Assembly: GCA_019217005.1 (NCBI GenBank)
Contig: JAHBNG010000061.1
Span: 16,687-80,686, forward strand
Origin: Chloroflexi bacterium TSY
GTDB lineage: Bacteria > Chloroflexota > Anaerolineae > Caldilineales > Caldilineaceae
DNA length: 64,000 bases
Reading direction: 5' to 3'
The notes under the pieces are model-generated. The model was not told the DNA's origin, made no database searches, and worked only from the letters and a program-made list of their open reading frames with translations. The position numbers and the translations under genes were made by a program. Below are positions 28,869 through 38,191 of the stretch, in pieces (the stretch's first letter is position 1; every line of letters begins with the position of its first letter).

Positions 28869-30092
28869 TTAACCGCTTTTCAATATCAGAGAGCCCGGTA
28901 CAGCCTTGCGAAACCAGTCGGTGATGAGAAGTTGGTCCGTGTCAACCGAATCTATCGGCTCACCATTGGTGGATCGGAATGAAATCGTTTCCGGCAATGC
29001 GAAGCGTTCGCCCGTCGGCATGAGAACAGTTTTGGCCGTCTGACTCATGAAGGGTTTGAGCGCTGAAAAGAGTACGTACTTTCCTCGTTCCCCTGCAATG
29101 ATCTCGGCCAAACATGTTTCATCCCGAAATTGCGTGATTTTTGACTTCATTTTTTTGAATTGGGCGTCTGTTCGATTGCTTTTGAAGAAGGGAGCATGGG
29201 TCTTGCGTGGCCATCTTGTGCGCAACAGTTCCGGATTCGTTAAGGCGTTTCGACAGATTTTTACAATTTCTGCAGCGACATCACCGGTCGACTCGCTTTC
29301 AAGCGAGTTCATCTGACGCAAATCTAAACGAACGGTATGCAGACCCGCTTGCTCCAATCCACTGAGCTTGTCGAGGATAAAACGGTCCTTATCGAGAAAT
29401 AAGAAGGTGCCGTGGCTGGTCTCGAGCGTTGGTAAGGAGCGATGGGTGGCATCATCTGACGAAACAGTTGCGAAGATAAAGGATGGCTCACCATTTCCCT
29501 GAATTGACGCTTCTTCTGGCGAAAAGTGTTGAGCAAGCAAAGAACGAGGCGAGTAGAAGAGCGGGATCGATCCTGCTCCCAGCACCTCACATTCAACTGG
29601 CAATGCTTGACAATATTCCATCAGCTTGGCTTCGGGCAGTTCGACGGAGAGAATCAGCCGTTCTAATTGTTGGCCAAAGATCTCGCACCAGCCTTGCAGT
29701 GCTTCCAGATTGTGGTTGCCTGTTTCGCAAATCAAGTGCAGTGGCATACAGGGCATATTTTCTGCGATCCACCAACCCACACCGGGGTCACAGACCCGAA
29801 TGACGCTGAAGGGAGTCAAATCCCACTGAAGAAGCTCCGAACATGTTGTATTCATCGTCGTCTCTGGCATCAGCGCATCCCATACCAGAACTGGACGCAA
29901 GCCGAGATTGCTCGCCAACCGAGCCAATTCAAGGGTCTGCGTTGGACTCAATTTGCCCTGACGCGCCAACAATGCGGGTTCAATTAGAACTTCCCGCAGG
30001 TTTGGAGCTTCTACACACAGCTCGACATCGGTTGAGGAAGCCACAAAGGTATTGAAGCGGATTTGAGACGTAACGGGCATCGTATCATCCAC
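28869..30092 (-). CDS. U32-peptidase-like protein, divergent
   Basis: The 407-residue product lies 9 bp downstream of a canonical U32-family gene and shares its general TIM-barrel-like pattern (RFNTFVASSTDVELCVEAPN; LARLASNLGLRPVLVWD; LILSVELPEAKLMEYCQAL). It lacks the family's four-Cys segment. It is probably an accessory or diverged paralogue of the upstream gene. The assignment rests mainly on context and weak pattern similarity. Confidence 0.6.
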   Translation of the reverse strand: MDDTMPVTSQIRFNTFVASSTDVELCVEAPNLREVLIEPALLARQGKLSPTQTLELARLASNLGLRPVLVWDALMPETTMNTTCSELLQWDLTPFSVIRVCDPGVGWWIAENMPCMPLHLICETGNHNLEALQGWCEIFGQQLERLILSVELPEAKLMEYCQALPVECEVLGAGSIPLFYSPRSLLAQHFSPEEASIQGNGEPSFIFATVSSDDATHRSLPTLETSHGTFLFLDKDRFILDKLSGLEQAGLHTVRLDLRQMNSLESESTGDVAAEIVKICRNALTNPELLRTRWPRKTHAPFFKSNRTDAQFKKMKSKITQFRDETCLAEIIAGERGKYVLFSALKPFMSQTAKTVLMPTGERFALPETISFRSTNGEPIDSVDTDQLLITDWFRKAVPGSLILKSG

Positions 30093-30101
30093 TCGTGTTT
30101 A

Positions 30102-31355
30102 TCATGAGTTTGCAACACGTATCACAGTTAACTTGGGTAGATCTCCCAATTCATTCTTGCGCGGCAGGCAAACCACGCTATCCTGATGCATACTTTGTAA
30201 GGATTCGCCACAAATCGAAAAGAGTTGATGCACTCGGTGTCTAATGAACCGATCTTTGAACGGCAGCAGCTCAAGGTCATCGCCAATCGCAATGGAGCGA
30301 CTGAGCCGAATGATCAGATGTTCCTCGGTACTATCCACAACAATGCCCAGATACTCATAGCGACCAGAATTGACGCCGGTCATTTGCGAAAAGACAGAAT
30401 CGGGTCCAGCCATTGTCTCCAACGAACCGGAAAAGTAATCTCGATGCGGCATCGTTTCAAGCTCAATCGCACTCCTTGCAACCAGCTCGCGGTCGAGAGT
30501 ATGAGTCGCCACTGCATCAATGAGCTGCCGATAGACCTTGCAGACGGTCGCTACATAGAGTGACGATTTCATGCGCCCTTCGATTTTGAGCGAGCAGATG
30601 CGATGTTGAAAGAGCGATTCAATCTGGTCGATCCCCCACAAATCTTTTGATGACATGAATGGATAGGTGAGTTTATTGTGTTTTGGGTCAATCGGTTCGA
30701 GCGTTATGGGTTGGCTACGTTGTGGTAGCACTTGCGACTGGTCGATTTCTTGAAGCTGATACGGGAGGCGGCAGGATTGAATGCAGCCGCCTCGGTTTGA
30801 GTCACGACCGGCAGTAAAGTTGGAGATGGTGCAATGGCCCGAATAGGACATACACATTGCCCCATGCACGAACATCTCGACATCGATTTGCGCTCGTTCT
30901 TGCAGATCTCCCCCCTCTGCAATACTCAGCTCTCGGCCGACGATTAACCGCCTGACGCCTTGCGCTTTCCACAATCTGGCGGCGGCTGAGTTCAGACAGG
31001 ATGCCTGGGTAGATAAATGAATGTCTAAGTCGGAATTGCGTTGCACCACTCTGAGCACGCCCAGGTCAGAGACAATTACCGCATCGACACCAATTGTTTC
31101 GAGAAAGCGGCTGTAGTCTGACAAGCCGTCGAAATCACTATCGTGTAAAAACGCATTTAACGTCACATAGACTTTGGCATTGCGTGCATGAGCATAGTCG
31201 ACCGCCTTTTCCAGTTCATAATCGGTCAGATTGTCTGCACGTGCTCGCAATCCATAACGCTGTCCACCAACATAGACTGCATCAGCACCATAAGCGATAG
31301 CTACTTTGAGACGTTCTAGATTTTTAGCTGGTGCGAGTAGCTCTGGTTTCCGCAT
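30102..31355 (-). CDS. U32 family peptidase / tRNA-hydroxylation-type protein
   Basis: The start MRKPELLAPAKNLERLKVA at ATG 31355 matches the usual N-terminus; a GTG at 31391 would add 12 residues. It has GADAVYVGG, NAFLHDSDFDGL and the conserved segment HGAMCMSYSGHC...GGCIQSCR with four Cys that in relatives such as TrhP/YegQ and UbiU bind an Fe-S cluster. Enzymes of this group hydroxylate tRNA uridine or ubiquinone precursors without O2, though they are named peptidases. At about 417 residues it is close to TrhP in length. It is transcribed with the divergent paralogue downstream. Confidence 0.85.
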   Translation of the reverse strand: MRKPELLAPAKNLERLKVAIAYGADAVYVGGQRYGLRARADNLTDYELEKAVDYAHARNAKVYVTLNAFLHDSDFDGLSDYSRFLETIGVDAVIVSDLGVLRVVQRNSDLDIHLSTQASCLNSAAARLWKAQGVRRLIVGRELSIAEGGDLQERAQIDVEMFVHGAMCMSYSGHCTISNFTAGRDSNRGGCIQSCRLPYQLQEIDQSQVLPQRSQPITLEPIDPKHNKLTYPFMSSKDLWGIDQIESLFQHRICSLKIEGRMKSSLYVATVCKVYRQLIDAVATHTLDRELVARSAIELETMPHRDYFSGSLETMAGPDSVFSQMTGVNSGRYEYLGIVVDSTEEHLIIRLSRSIAIGDDLELLPFKDRFIRHRVHQLFSICGESLQSMHQDSVVCLPRKNELGDLPKLTVIRVANS

Positions 31356-31733
31356 GCGTTTTCTATAGATGTTCAGATAATGTTTTTTCACGCAAAACAG
31401 TAGCTTGTCAGCATTGCAGCCGATCAGCCAGAGAGCTGACTAGCTGACCGGCTGCAATGCCATCAACGACAAGAAAAGATTTTCCTGAAAGGCTATATTA
31501 GGCCAATCTAGAAAAAATAATGTGTGCCATACTCAGCAGACCGCAATCGTTAGATTCTTCGCTTCACTCGAGAATGACACGATTGAGGTCTACTGATACT
31601 CAATTATACCACTAACTCGTCTGTCATTTGCATTTATCGTCGTGCATGGTGCGCTGATGAAATCAACTGCATCAGGTTCTTCCAAAAATAAATTGTTCAC
31701 ATTCGAATCAGAGTATTGTCCCTAAAAATGTAC
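31356..31733. other. Intergenic region with an R3 repeat
   Basis: It contains GCCGATCAGCCAGAGAGCTGACTAGCTGACCGGC, an imperfect hairpin at 31419-31454, and the R3 copy at 31534-31595. Nothing else is recognisable before the decayed recombinase block begins. Confidence 0.4.
31534..31595. repeat. R3 palindromic repeat, copy 2
   Basis: CAGCAGACCGCAATCGTTAG at the left and CACGATTGAGGTCTACTG at the right match the ends of R3 copy 1 (13254-13339); the central ~25 bases are missing. Confidence 0.7.
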
Positions 31734-32056
31734 GGGAAGATGGCAACCTGTATCCAGTCGGGTAGACGCCACACCACCGGGTTTGACCAGCTTTCGTCTT
31801 CTGCCTCATCCGCCAAGTAGTCGAAAAATCGGTCAACGTTGCCACTCTGCGATTGACCGTCGCACTGCTCATCCCTCGCTTCGAGTTGCGCCGTTACAAA
31901 CGTCGTTATCTCTTGGCGACCATCTCTCTTGGCCTTTTTTCTATCACCTGGCCAAATTGATTTAGGTCACTTTCGTAATGTTTTACAGTTTCGCTTTGGA
32001 GAAAGCATTCTCACATGGGCACAGAATCCTGCGGCGCTAAATTTTGGTTCATTTTG
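31734..32056 (-). pseudogene. Fragment of dual tyrosine recombinase (N-terminal part)
   Basis: This corresponds to 51161-51488, the SAM-like core-binding domain of the first recombinase unit (TVNRRVATLSRFFDYLADEA in the better copy). It is frameshifted at several points and lacks the catalytic part. Confidence 0.75.
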
Positions 32057-32269
32057 GCCTCCTAGGGCTATTTTACCCCTTTGGCCTACGCGTGTAATAG
32101 AGAATGCTCGATCTGCGGTCTGCCCTGAAAAAAGGGCAGCAAGAGAAGAGAGAGGGGTTAAAGGCCGCGTTGAATAAGAAGCGGGTCCAAGCACCCGCCA
32201 GAGTGGGTGGCGTCGCTGTGCCCAACGCAAATCAGTTGTAGTGAGCACCGTACTTAGGCGGTCGGTGCC

Positions 32270-33440
32270 AAGAAAACCTGAAGCCGAGGGACTCGAGGGT
32301 TTTGAGTGCGCCGGTTTGTGCATGCCCTTGCGTCGTTTGAGAAAGAAGTCGCCGCCGAGTTCTTCAAAGACGGCATCGGGCTTGTCGATGAGATGATAGA
32401 CGATGGTCAAGATGGAATGGGCCACGGCAATAGCTGCCCGCTTGGCTCCGCGTCGTGCCTTGAGACGGTGGAACTGCGGCGAGATAGGTGTCCTGCGAGA
32501 GGCGGCCCGCCGCTTCAACGAGGGCGGTGACTAACCATTTCTGGCCTTTCGTCGGCGACCACTTTGCGTTTGCCCGCCGATTCGTTGTTGCCAGGACAGA
32601 CACAAGCCCAGGAGGCCAGTTTCTTAGCGGCCAGCTGACCGAGGGACCGATCTCCGCCAGAATTATCTCGGCGACGACTCGCCCCACACCGGGAATGGCA
32701 TCTAGGCGTGCGATGAGGTCAGCATGCGGAGCCATGAGGACCCAATCTGTTGATTGAGGGCATCAATGCGTACATTCAGGTGATCGAGATGATGCAGAAC
32801 TTGCAGCATAAAACGATGATGAGGACGGACCAGTCCCGTCAACGCATCAACCAACTGGGAATCTTGGCCCGCAGCCGCTTTTGTGCCAAGTCAGCCATGG
32901 CTTCTGGGTCCATCTCATCTGCAATCATCGATCATCTGGCGTGCCGATACACCTTGGATGCTTCAGACCACCGATCCCAACTTGACGTTGGCATCTTCCA
33001 ACACCTTATGCAGGCGATTGACTGCCGCACTTCTTCTTGCAAGAGACGCGTCCGATAGCGTCAGGTCTCGCAAGTCCCTTTGCTCCACATCTGGAATGAA
33101 ACTGCGCTCCAGCAGTCCATAACTCATCAGTTTCGTGATCCAGGCCGCATCGCTCTCATCCGTCTTGCGACCAGGCACCTGTGCCAGATGGCGGGCATTC
33201 ACAATCCAGACCTCAAAATGCTCATGCAACACATTGTAGATCGGTTTCCAATACACTCCGTACTCATCACATGCGTGATCCCATACGACGACAGCCACGA
33301 CCTCAACCCTCCAACTCGACCGTCGTTGTCCCAAATCGCTTGCGCACCTGCTCCATCCTCCCTGATTCATCTACCACACACGCCACTACCATCCGCTTTA
33401 GAACATCCAGGCCGCTGCACTTCGGAAACATCACTTCCAT
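32270..33440 (-). pseudogene. IS110-family transposase, heavily deleted copy
   Basis: This is the counterpart of the intact IS110 transposase at 51708-52934. Recognisable pieces include HEHFEVWIVNARHLAQVPGR and DAIPGVGRVVAEIILAEIG. Small deletions occur throughout, consistent with long decay; no full product is possible. Confidence 0.88.
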
Positions 33441-33677
33441 CTTCCTTTCCTTTGCATGTCCGATTGTGAGCACAGTCTGCCCTTGCGTGTTTCGTCCCGA
33501 GGAACGTCCACATCCCGTGGTGCGTCGGTGTACACCAATCTAGCTACTGAGCGTTCTTTACTTGACCACGGACCTTTCCCGATTTCTGTTCGGCGGCTGC
33601 CACCACACTTTAACACATTTTTCATCCCCTGTTGTGTTGGCTCACCGCATGTTTATCTACTGATTACAGATATTGCA

Positions 33678-33785
33678 TGGACGACAATCAAAAGCTCTCT
33701 TATCAATGGTCTATAATCGAACACATTTCCACCTGGATTCAGGCTGCGGACAATAAAGCTGTCGCTTTACTAGCAATTAGTAGCG
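33678..33785 (+). pseudogene. N-terminal fragment resembling a Pycsar-effector (PycTM/DUF5706-like) protein
   Basis: ATG 33678 opens 36 codons reading SYQWSIIEHISTWIQAADNK then AVALLAISSA, after which the IS-A end begins. The pattern IStWIqaADnKAvaLLAI resembles the first amphipathic/TM segment of PycTM-type proteins, the membrane effectors of cyclic-pyrimidine defence. No cyclase gene is nearby and the rest of the gene is gone. The family call rests on this short motif alone. Confidence 0.45.
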
Positions 33786-33909
33786 CTTTACTTTCTGGTA
33801 AAGGCTTGAGTGACAAAGGGCAAACCGAAAGGGGCGGAAAAAAGAATCCACCCTGAAAAAACGGGATAAAATGTAAAAATAGTGCTCGGCTAGTTTAGCA
33901 GCGGCATTG

Positions 33910-35322
33910 AGGCGGCGATGAGCGAGAACGCCTTTAGGAAATGGTGTGAAACCGAGGCCTTTTCCGAAAGTCAGGGTCGAGTTGGTCAGAGTTGGAAAAG
34001 AGCACTCGAGAGAACACGGCGCAGCCTGCCGGGAGTGGCTTGAGGCTCGATCCCAGTAGCCAGTCGGTATGGGAGGAAGAGAAGCGGCTAAATGGGAAAG
34101 AAGATTGCCAGCCAGCAGCCCCAGTTCAGGTAAGGAAACAAGCCTCATCGGCATCAGGGTCGAGTTGGTCAGAGTTGGAAAAGAGCACTCGAGAGAACAC
34201 GGCGCAGCCTGCCGGGAGTGGATTGAGGCTCGATCCCAGTAGCCAGTCGGTATGGGAGGAAGAGAAGCGGCTAAATGGGAAAGAAGATTGCCAGCCAGCA
34301 GCCCCAGTTCAGGTAAGCGGAAACAAGCCTCATCGGCATGAACAAATTGACGATGTAAGCCAATCATCTGCTTGGAAGCCAAGGGGGGAGGTTCAACAGG
34401 CCAGCGTTCCAGGTAGACAAGATAAATGGTTTCAGGCTGCAAAGTCATAACGGTCGCCAAAACCAAAGGTGTGTTGTAGGCCGGATCCTGAATGACGTAA
34501 ATCGAGTAGGTACGGTTGGCTGTATCCACCTTGGTTGTTCTGGGGACGAGATTGTGCCATGCTTGATAGCAAATCAGGCGACCACTATAGAGAAAGCGAC
34601 CAGACGAGTCCGGAGTTGTAGCCTCGAGTCGCTTTCCTTATAGCTGCGAGAGAGCGGACGCACAATATCACCATATTCAGGTGGTCTGCCTTTTCTTTGC
34701 GTTTGGGAACCATTGCGGCGCACTGTGCAGTTAATGGCTTCCGCAGGACAAATCGGTCTATGCCGCTTTCTAGCATTTCTCTGATTGTAAACCCGGCATC
34801 GACCACCGCCACTTCGTCTGACTCCAGTGATTTCTTCGTCTCTGTCAGCAGCTTTTTCCGAAACTCACTTTGTTCCAACCGTGCATCTCATGATTGCCTT
34901 GAGCAGTGGCACTCGCTTCCCGCCTATCTCCCCGAGCTTATCATCACCAAAGATGAGCGGGGCCCGACGAGCCGTTGAGTTATAGAGTCGGTTCACTTTC
35001 CCTTGCAGCTTCGGTCGCCAGAACCCTGTGATATCTATGCTTTTCACTCGGTACCCTTCTAACTTTTTGCCTCCCATTCCCTTTCCACTTCTTCTTGCCA
35101 CGACCCCAGCAGACTTGGATATCCCATGATCCATATCGAAAGCTTTGCCGGAGCTCCTCATCTTCAAACCCGCTTTCTTTCAATGCGCTATGGATTGCTC
35201 CTCGACTTTTCAGAAACGACCCATTCAGCATTGCCCACATCAGACGCATTACATTTACGTTTGTTCCCATCGGCGTTACTTGCAATACATTCATCAGTAC
35301 TGCTATAGTTATTTCTGGCGGT
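33910..35322 (-). pseudogene. IS-A transposase, frameshifted copy 3
   Basis: Transposase segments are spread over several frames. The C-terminal part carries SLPELGLLAGNLLSHLAASL twice because of the tandem duplication. Many short deletions are present relative to the intact copy. Confidence 0.85.
33971..34338. repeat. Tandem duplication (2 x ~184 bp) inside IS-A copy 3
   Basis: The unit from TCAGGGTCGAGTTGG to CCTCATCGGCA is repeated head to tail (33971-34153, 34154-34338) with only a few differences, such as GTGGCTTGAGG against GTGGATTGAGG. No other IS-A copy has it. Confidence 0.9.
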
Positions 35323-35421
35323 TAGCATTCCTTCCTCCTTTTGTTCTCTACCTTTAGGATGAACTGCTAACCGCTTTTGTCACATTTTCACCTCATCTCT
35401 TTCTTTTACCAGAAAGTAAAG

Positions 35422-35657
35422 TTATATTGCTCTCGATTTTCAGAACGACCCATTCCGCAAATTTACATCAGACGCATTACATTTACGTTTGTTCCCATCG
35501 GCGTTACTTGCAATACATTCATCAGTACTGCTATAGTTATTTCTGGCGCGGTTAGCATTCCTTCCTCCTTTTTGGGTTCTCTACCTTTAGGATGAACTGC
35601 TAACCGCTTTTTGTCACATTTCTCACCTCATCTCTTTTCTTTTACCAGAAAGTAAAG
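35422..35657 (-). mobile_element. IS-A fragment (transposase 5' end only)
   Basis: The last ~236 bp repeat the start of the IS-A transposase region and one terminal repeat (ending CCAGAAAGTAAAG at 35657), directly after the end of copy 3. It includes the ribosome site and the first ~40 codons in reverse. It is the remains of an earlier copy cut by copy 3. Confidence 0.85.
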
Positions 35658-35808
35658 TTATAATGATGTCGATAAATTTAACACATCCCATCTCACAAAT
35701 ACCAATTGCTGTTGTAGAGAACATAAAGAGATTGATCTATTTCATGTGAAAAGAGATGCATGTTCATGATCTTTACGGAACCTATACAAAGATAGAGGAA
35801 CCAAACAT

Positions 35809-36669
35809 ATGTCTACCGCACTTGCTTACGAGGGCGTTGATCTCATGCAAGAAACGCCTCCTGTCGAGGTTGCTGCGTTTTTGAACAAACCTTATTCACT
35901 TTCCCCCGATACGCTTTCCTTTTACCGGGAAAATGGCTTTGTCAAAATCAAGGGCTTGCTGGTTGGCCCTGCTTTGGATTATTTTCGAGTCGTGATTGGG
36001 GCCGCCGTCGGCTATTCCTATCGAGATGACCATCGGACGCTCGCTGAGAAACCAGCGTACCAACAGAGTTTCCTCCAGGCGATGCGCCTTTGCTTTAAGT
36101 TTCCTGCGATTAAGCCCTTTACATTTTCTAAACGATTTGCTGGCGTTGCGCGCGACCTCATGCAGGTCGACCATGTGCGGCTTTGGCATGACCAGGCTCT
36201 TTATAAGCAACCAAAAGCACAGCTGACCAACCACCATCAAGACGCTGCTTTCTGGCCATTGGAACCAGGTGACAAAACGACAACTCTTTGGATGGCGCTG
36301 TGTGACGTGCCGATTGAGAGAGGCTGTATGGCCTTTGTGCCCAATTCGCACCAACTTGGTGAAAAAGAGTTCGTGGATATTTTTACTGCCACCGACGAAC
36401 TTGAGCGCTCAAAAAAGGTGACAGAGTCTGCTTGGATTCCAGAACCATTGATGGCCGGAGATGCCACATTTCATAGTGGACTCACCTATCATCGGGCCTT
36501 TGCCAATCAAACCGACGAGATGCGCGAGGCAATGACTATCATCTATTTTGGCGACGGTGCGCGCTATGAGTTTAGCAATTCACGTCTGGCTCGTCACAAT
36601 CGTGAGGAAGTCGGCGGACTTGAGATTGGGGATAAGATTGATACACCTACAACACCGATTTTGATTTAG
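35809..36669 (+). CDS. Phytanoyl-CoA dioxygenase (PhyH) family protein, ISAzo13 at the stop codon
   Basis: The 286-residue protein starts at ATG 35809 after AGAGGAACC. The iron ligands are His-x-Asp in TNHHQDAAFW (near residue 142) and the distal His in FHSGLTYHRAFANQT, with an Arg downstream for 2-oxoglutarate. The TAG stop uses the first base (G) of the ISAzo13 end at 36669. Beyond the IS the original frame continues as LDPPIYTEHCHNF and could have added about 27 residues. The core is complete, so activity may be kept. Confidence 0.88.
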   Translation: MSTALAYEGVDLMQETPPVEVAAFLNKPYSLSPDTLSFYRENGFVKIKGLLVGPALDYFRVVIGAAVGYSYRDDHRTLAEKPAYQQSFLQAMRLCFKFPAIKPFTFSKRFAGVARDLMQVDHVRLWHDQALYKQPKAQLTNHHQDAAFWPLEPGDKTTTLWMALCDVPIERGCMAFVPNSHQLGEKEFVDIFTATDELERSKKVTESAWIPEPLMAGDATFHSGLTYHRAFANQTDEMREAMTIIYFGDGARYEFSNSRLARHNREEVGGLEIGDKIDTPTTPILI

Positions 36670-37954
36670 GCCAATCCAAAAAATAAAATATACGCGAGAA
36701 GGTGTTAAACTAGCTCTCCAAAAGGAGCAAAAATGACAATCTCGCCAGAAATGGTTGAAGTCTTGAAAGAGACGAAGGCCATGTTAAGTGGATACGAAAG
36801 AAGGCACTTCATGGCCCAAACGGTCAAAACGATATGCGAAGGGAGTCCGACGAAAGCAGAACGAGAGTTGGGCTGGAATCGGGCGACGATAGCCAAAGCC
36901 CTGGAAGAACTAGAAGGCGGCTTCTGTTATGTCGACCAAAGCCACCGACGTGGTCGCAAAAGCCGAAGACCATATCCCCACTTTACTGGCCGATATGGTT
37001 GAAATCGCCGATCAATTCAGCCAGACCGATCCCACCTTTCGACCCCCCAATTGTACACTCGACTAACCGCCGCCGAAATGCGTACCCAGCTCATCGAGCA
37101 GAAAGGATACACAGATGAGGAATTGCCTGGCGAAGAGGCCATCCGCTTGAAGCTCAATGAGTTAGGCTATGGCTCAAACCGGGTCAAAAAAGTCAACCAG
37201 TGAAAAGATCCCAGAGACCGATGCGATCTTTGATAGAATTCATCAGATCAATCAAGAAGCGGATGCAGACGAGACGGTTCTGCGCCTCTTGGGATGCCAA
37301 AGCGACGATTTTACTTGACCGTTTCTCGAGAGAAGGGATAAGTCGAGTGGTTGTCAAAGCGCTCGATCATGACTTTCAAGATAAGAAGACCGAGAAAGTC
37401 ACTCCTTTTGGCATTTACCTCCCTTCAACCAAGGAACTCTTTCTTTACTTGACTCAGTCGAAAGTGACGAGTGACTTATTGTCGACTGCCTGATTGATTT
37501 TGGGAAAGCGTACGTGAACACTTTCCTCACGTCAAGACCCTCGTGATCAATCAGGACAATGGTCCCGAAAATCATACCCGTCGGACTCAGTTTATGTATC
37601 GTCTCACTCAGTTTGTTGAGCACTATCGTCTCTATTCAGCTCGCCTGCTACCCTCCTTATCACAGTAAATACAACCCCATCGAACGGGTTTGGGGCCATC
37701 TTGAAAACACTGGAACGGTTCTCTCGATTCTCTTGAGACCGTTCTCAATTTTGCCCGTTCTTTTCGCTTTAACCAACTACAACCCTTCGTTCATCTGAAT
37801 TCCACTCTTTATGAGACCGGCGTCAAACTCACTCAGAAAGAGATGGACCGTTTGGAACAACGCTTCCAACGTTTACCTGGTTTAGAAAAATGGTTTGTCC
37901 TTATTCCCCCTCTCCATTCTCTCGTTCGCGTATAATTATTTTTTTGGTTTAGCC
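36669..37954 (+). mobile_element. ISAzo13-type insertion sequence, copy 2
   Basis: Ends GGCCAATCCAAAAAATAA and TTATTTTTTTGGTTTAGCC as in copy 1, flanked by TTA on both sides (36666-36668, 37955-37957). It lacks the MITE-A of copy 1 and therefore shows that element's empty site at 36702-36709. Confidence 0.9.
36733..37935 (+). pseudogene. ISAzo13-family transposase, multiply frameshifted
   Basis: It starts like copy 1 at ATG 36733, but single- and multi-base deletions near 36962, 37049, 37189, 37286, 37479 and 37634 break the frame. The catalytic segments (VINQDNGPENHT, HSKYNPIERVWG) remain readable in separate frames. Confidence 0.88.
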
Positions 37955-37985
37955 TTAGATCCACCGATATATACTGAGCACTGCC

Positions 37986-38050
37986 ATAACTTTAAAATGA
38001 ATTTGACCGATTTCAGTCGAGTAGAACAGTCGAATTTATTTTAAAGTTAT
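37986..38050. repeat. 13-bp perfect inverted repeat upstream of the dehydrogenase
   Basis: ATAACTTTAAAAT (37986-37998) is inverted as ATTTTAAAGTTAT (38038-38050) around a 39-base loop that contains TTTCAGTCGAG and AACAGTCGAA. It may be another small palindromic element. The region 37955-38191 holds no gene. Confidence 0.55.
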
Positions 38051-38191
38051 AAGCTAGTGCGGTATATTTGGGTCAGTGCCGAATGCAACGCACGGTTGAG
38101 CTATGGTTGGATCCTCGGCGCTCTGTTTCACCCGTGCATCGCATTCTCGCGATCCTGCCCACAAGTCGCAATGATAAAGGAGCCAAGAGCC

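Larger units (their letters stand above)
31734..33664 (-). repeat. Decayed duplicate of the recombinase/IS110 block at 51161-53169
   Basis: From GGGAAGATGGCAACC (31734) to TTTATCTACTGA (33664) the sequence follows 51161-53169 base for base except for many 1-14 base deletions. The left boundary lies inside the first recombinase gene, so this copy is truncated there. The right boundary is the same as in the other copy. It contains the remnants listed separately. Confidence 0.88.
33786..35421 (-). mobile_element. IS-A copy 3 with an internal tandem duplication
   Basis: Ends CTTTACTTTCTGGTAAAGG (33786) and TTACCAGAAAGTAAAG (to 35421). It is transcribed on the minus strand. It is longer than the other copies because of a ~183-bp tandem duplication at 33971-34338. 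The flanks (GTAGCG, TTATAT) do not match, so one side was rearranged. It truncates the Pycsar-like gene on the left and another IS-A fragment on the right. Confidence 0.88.
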
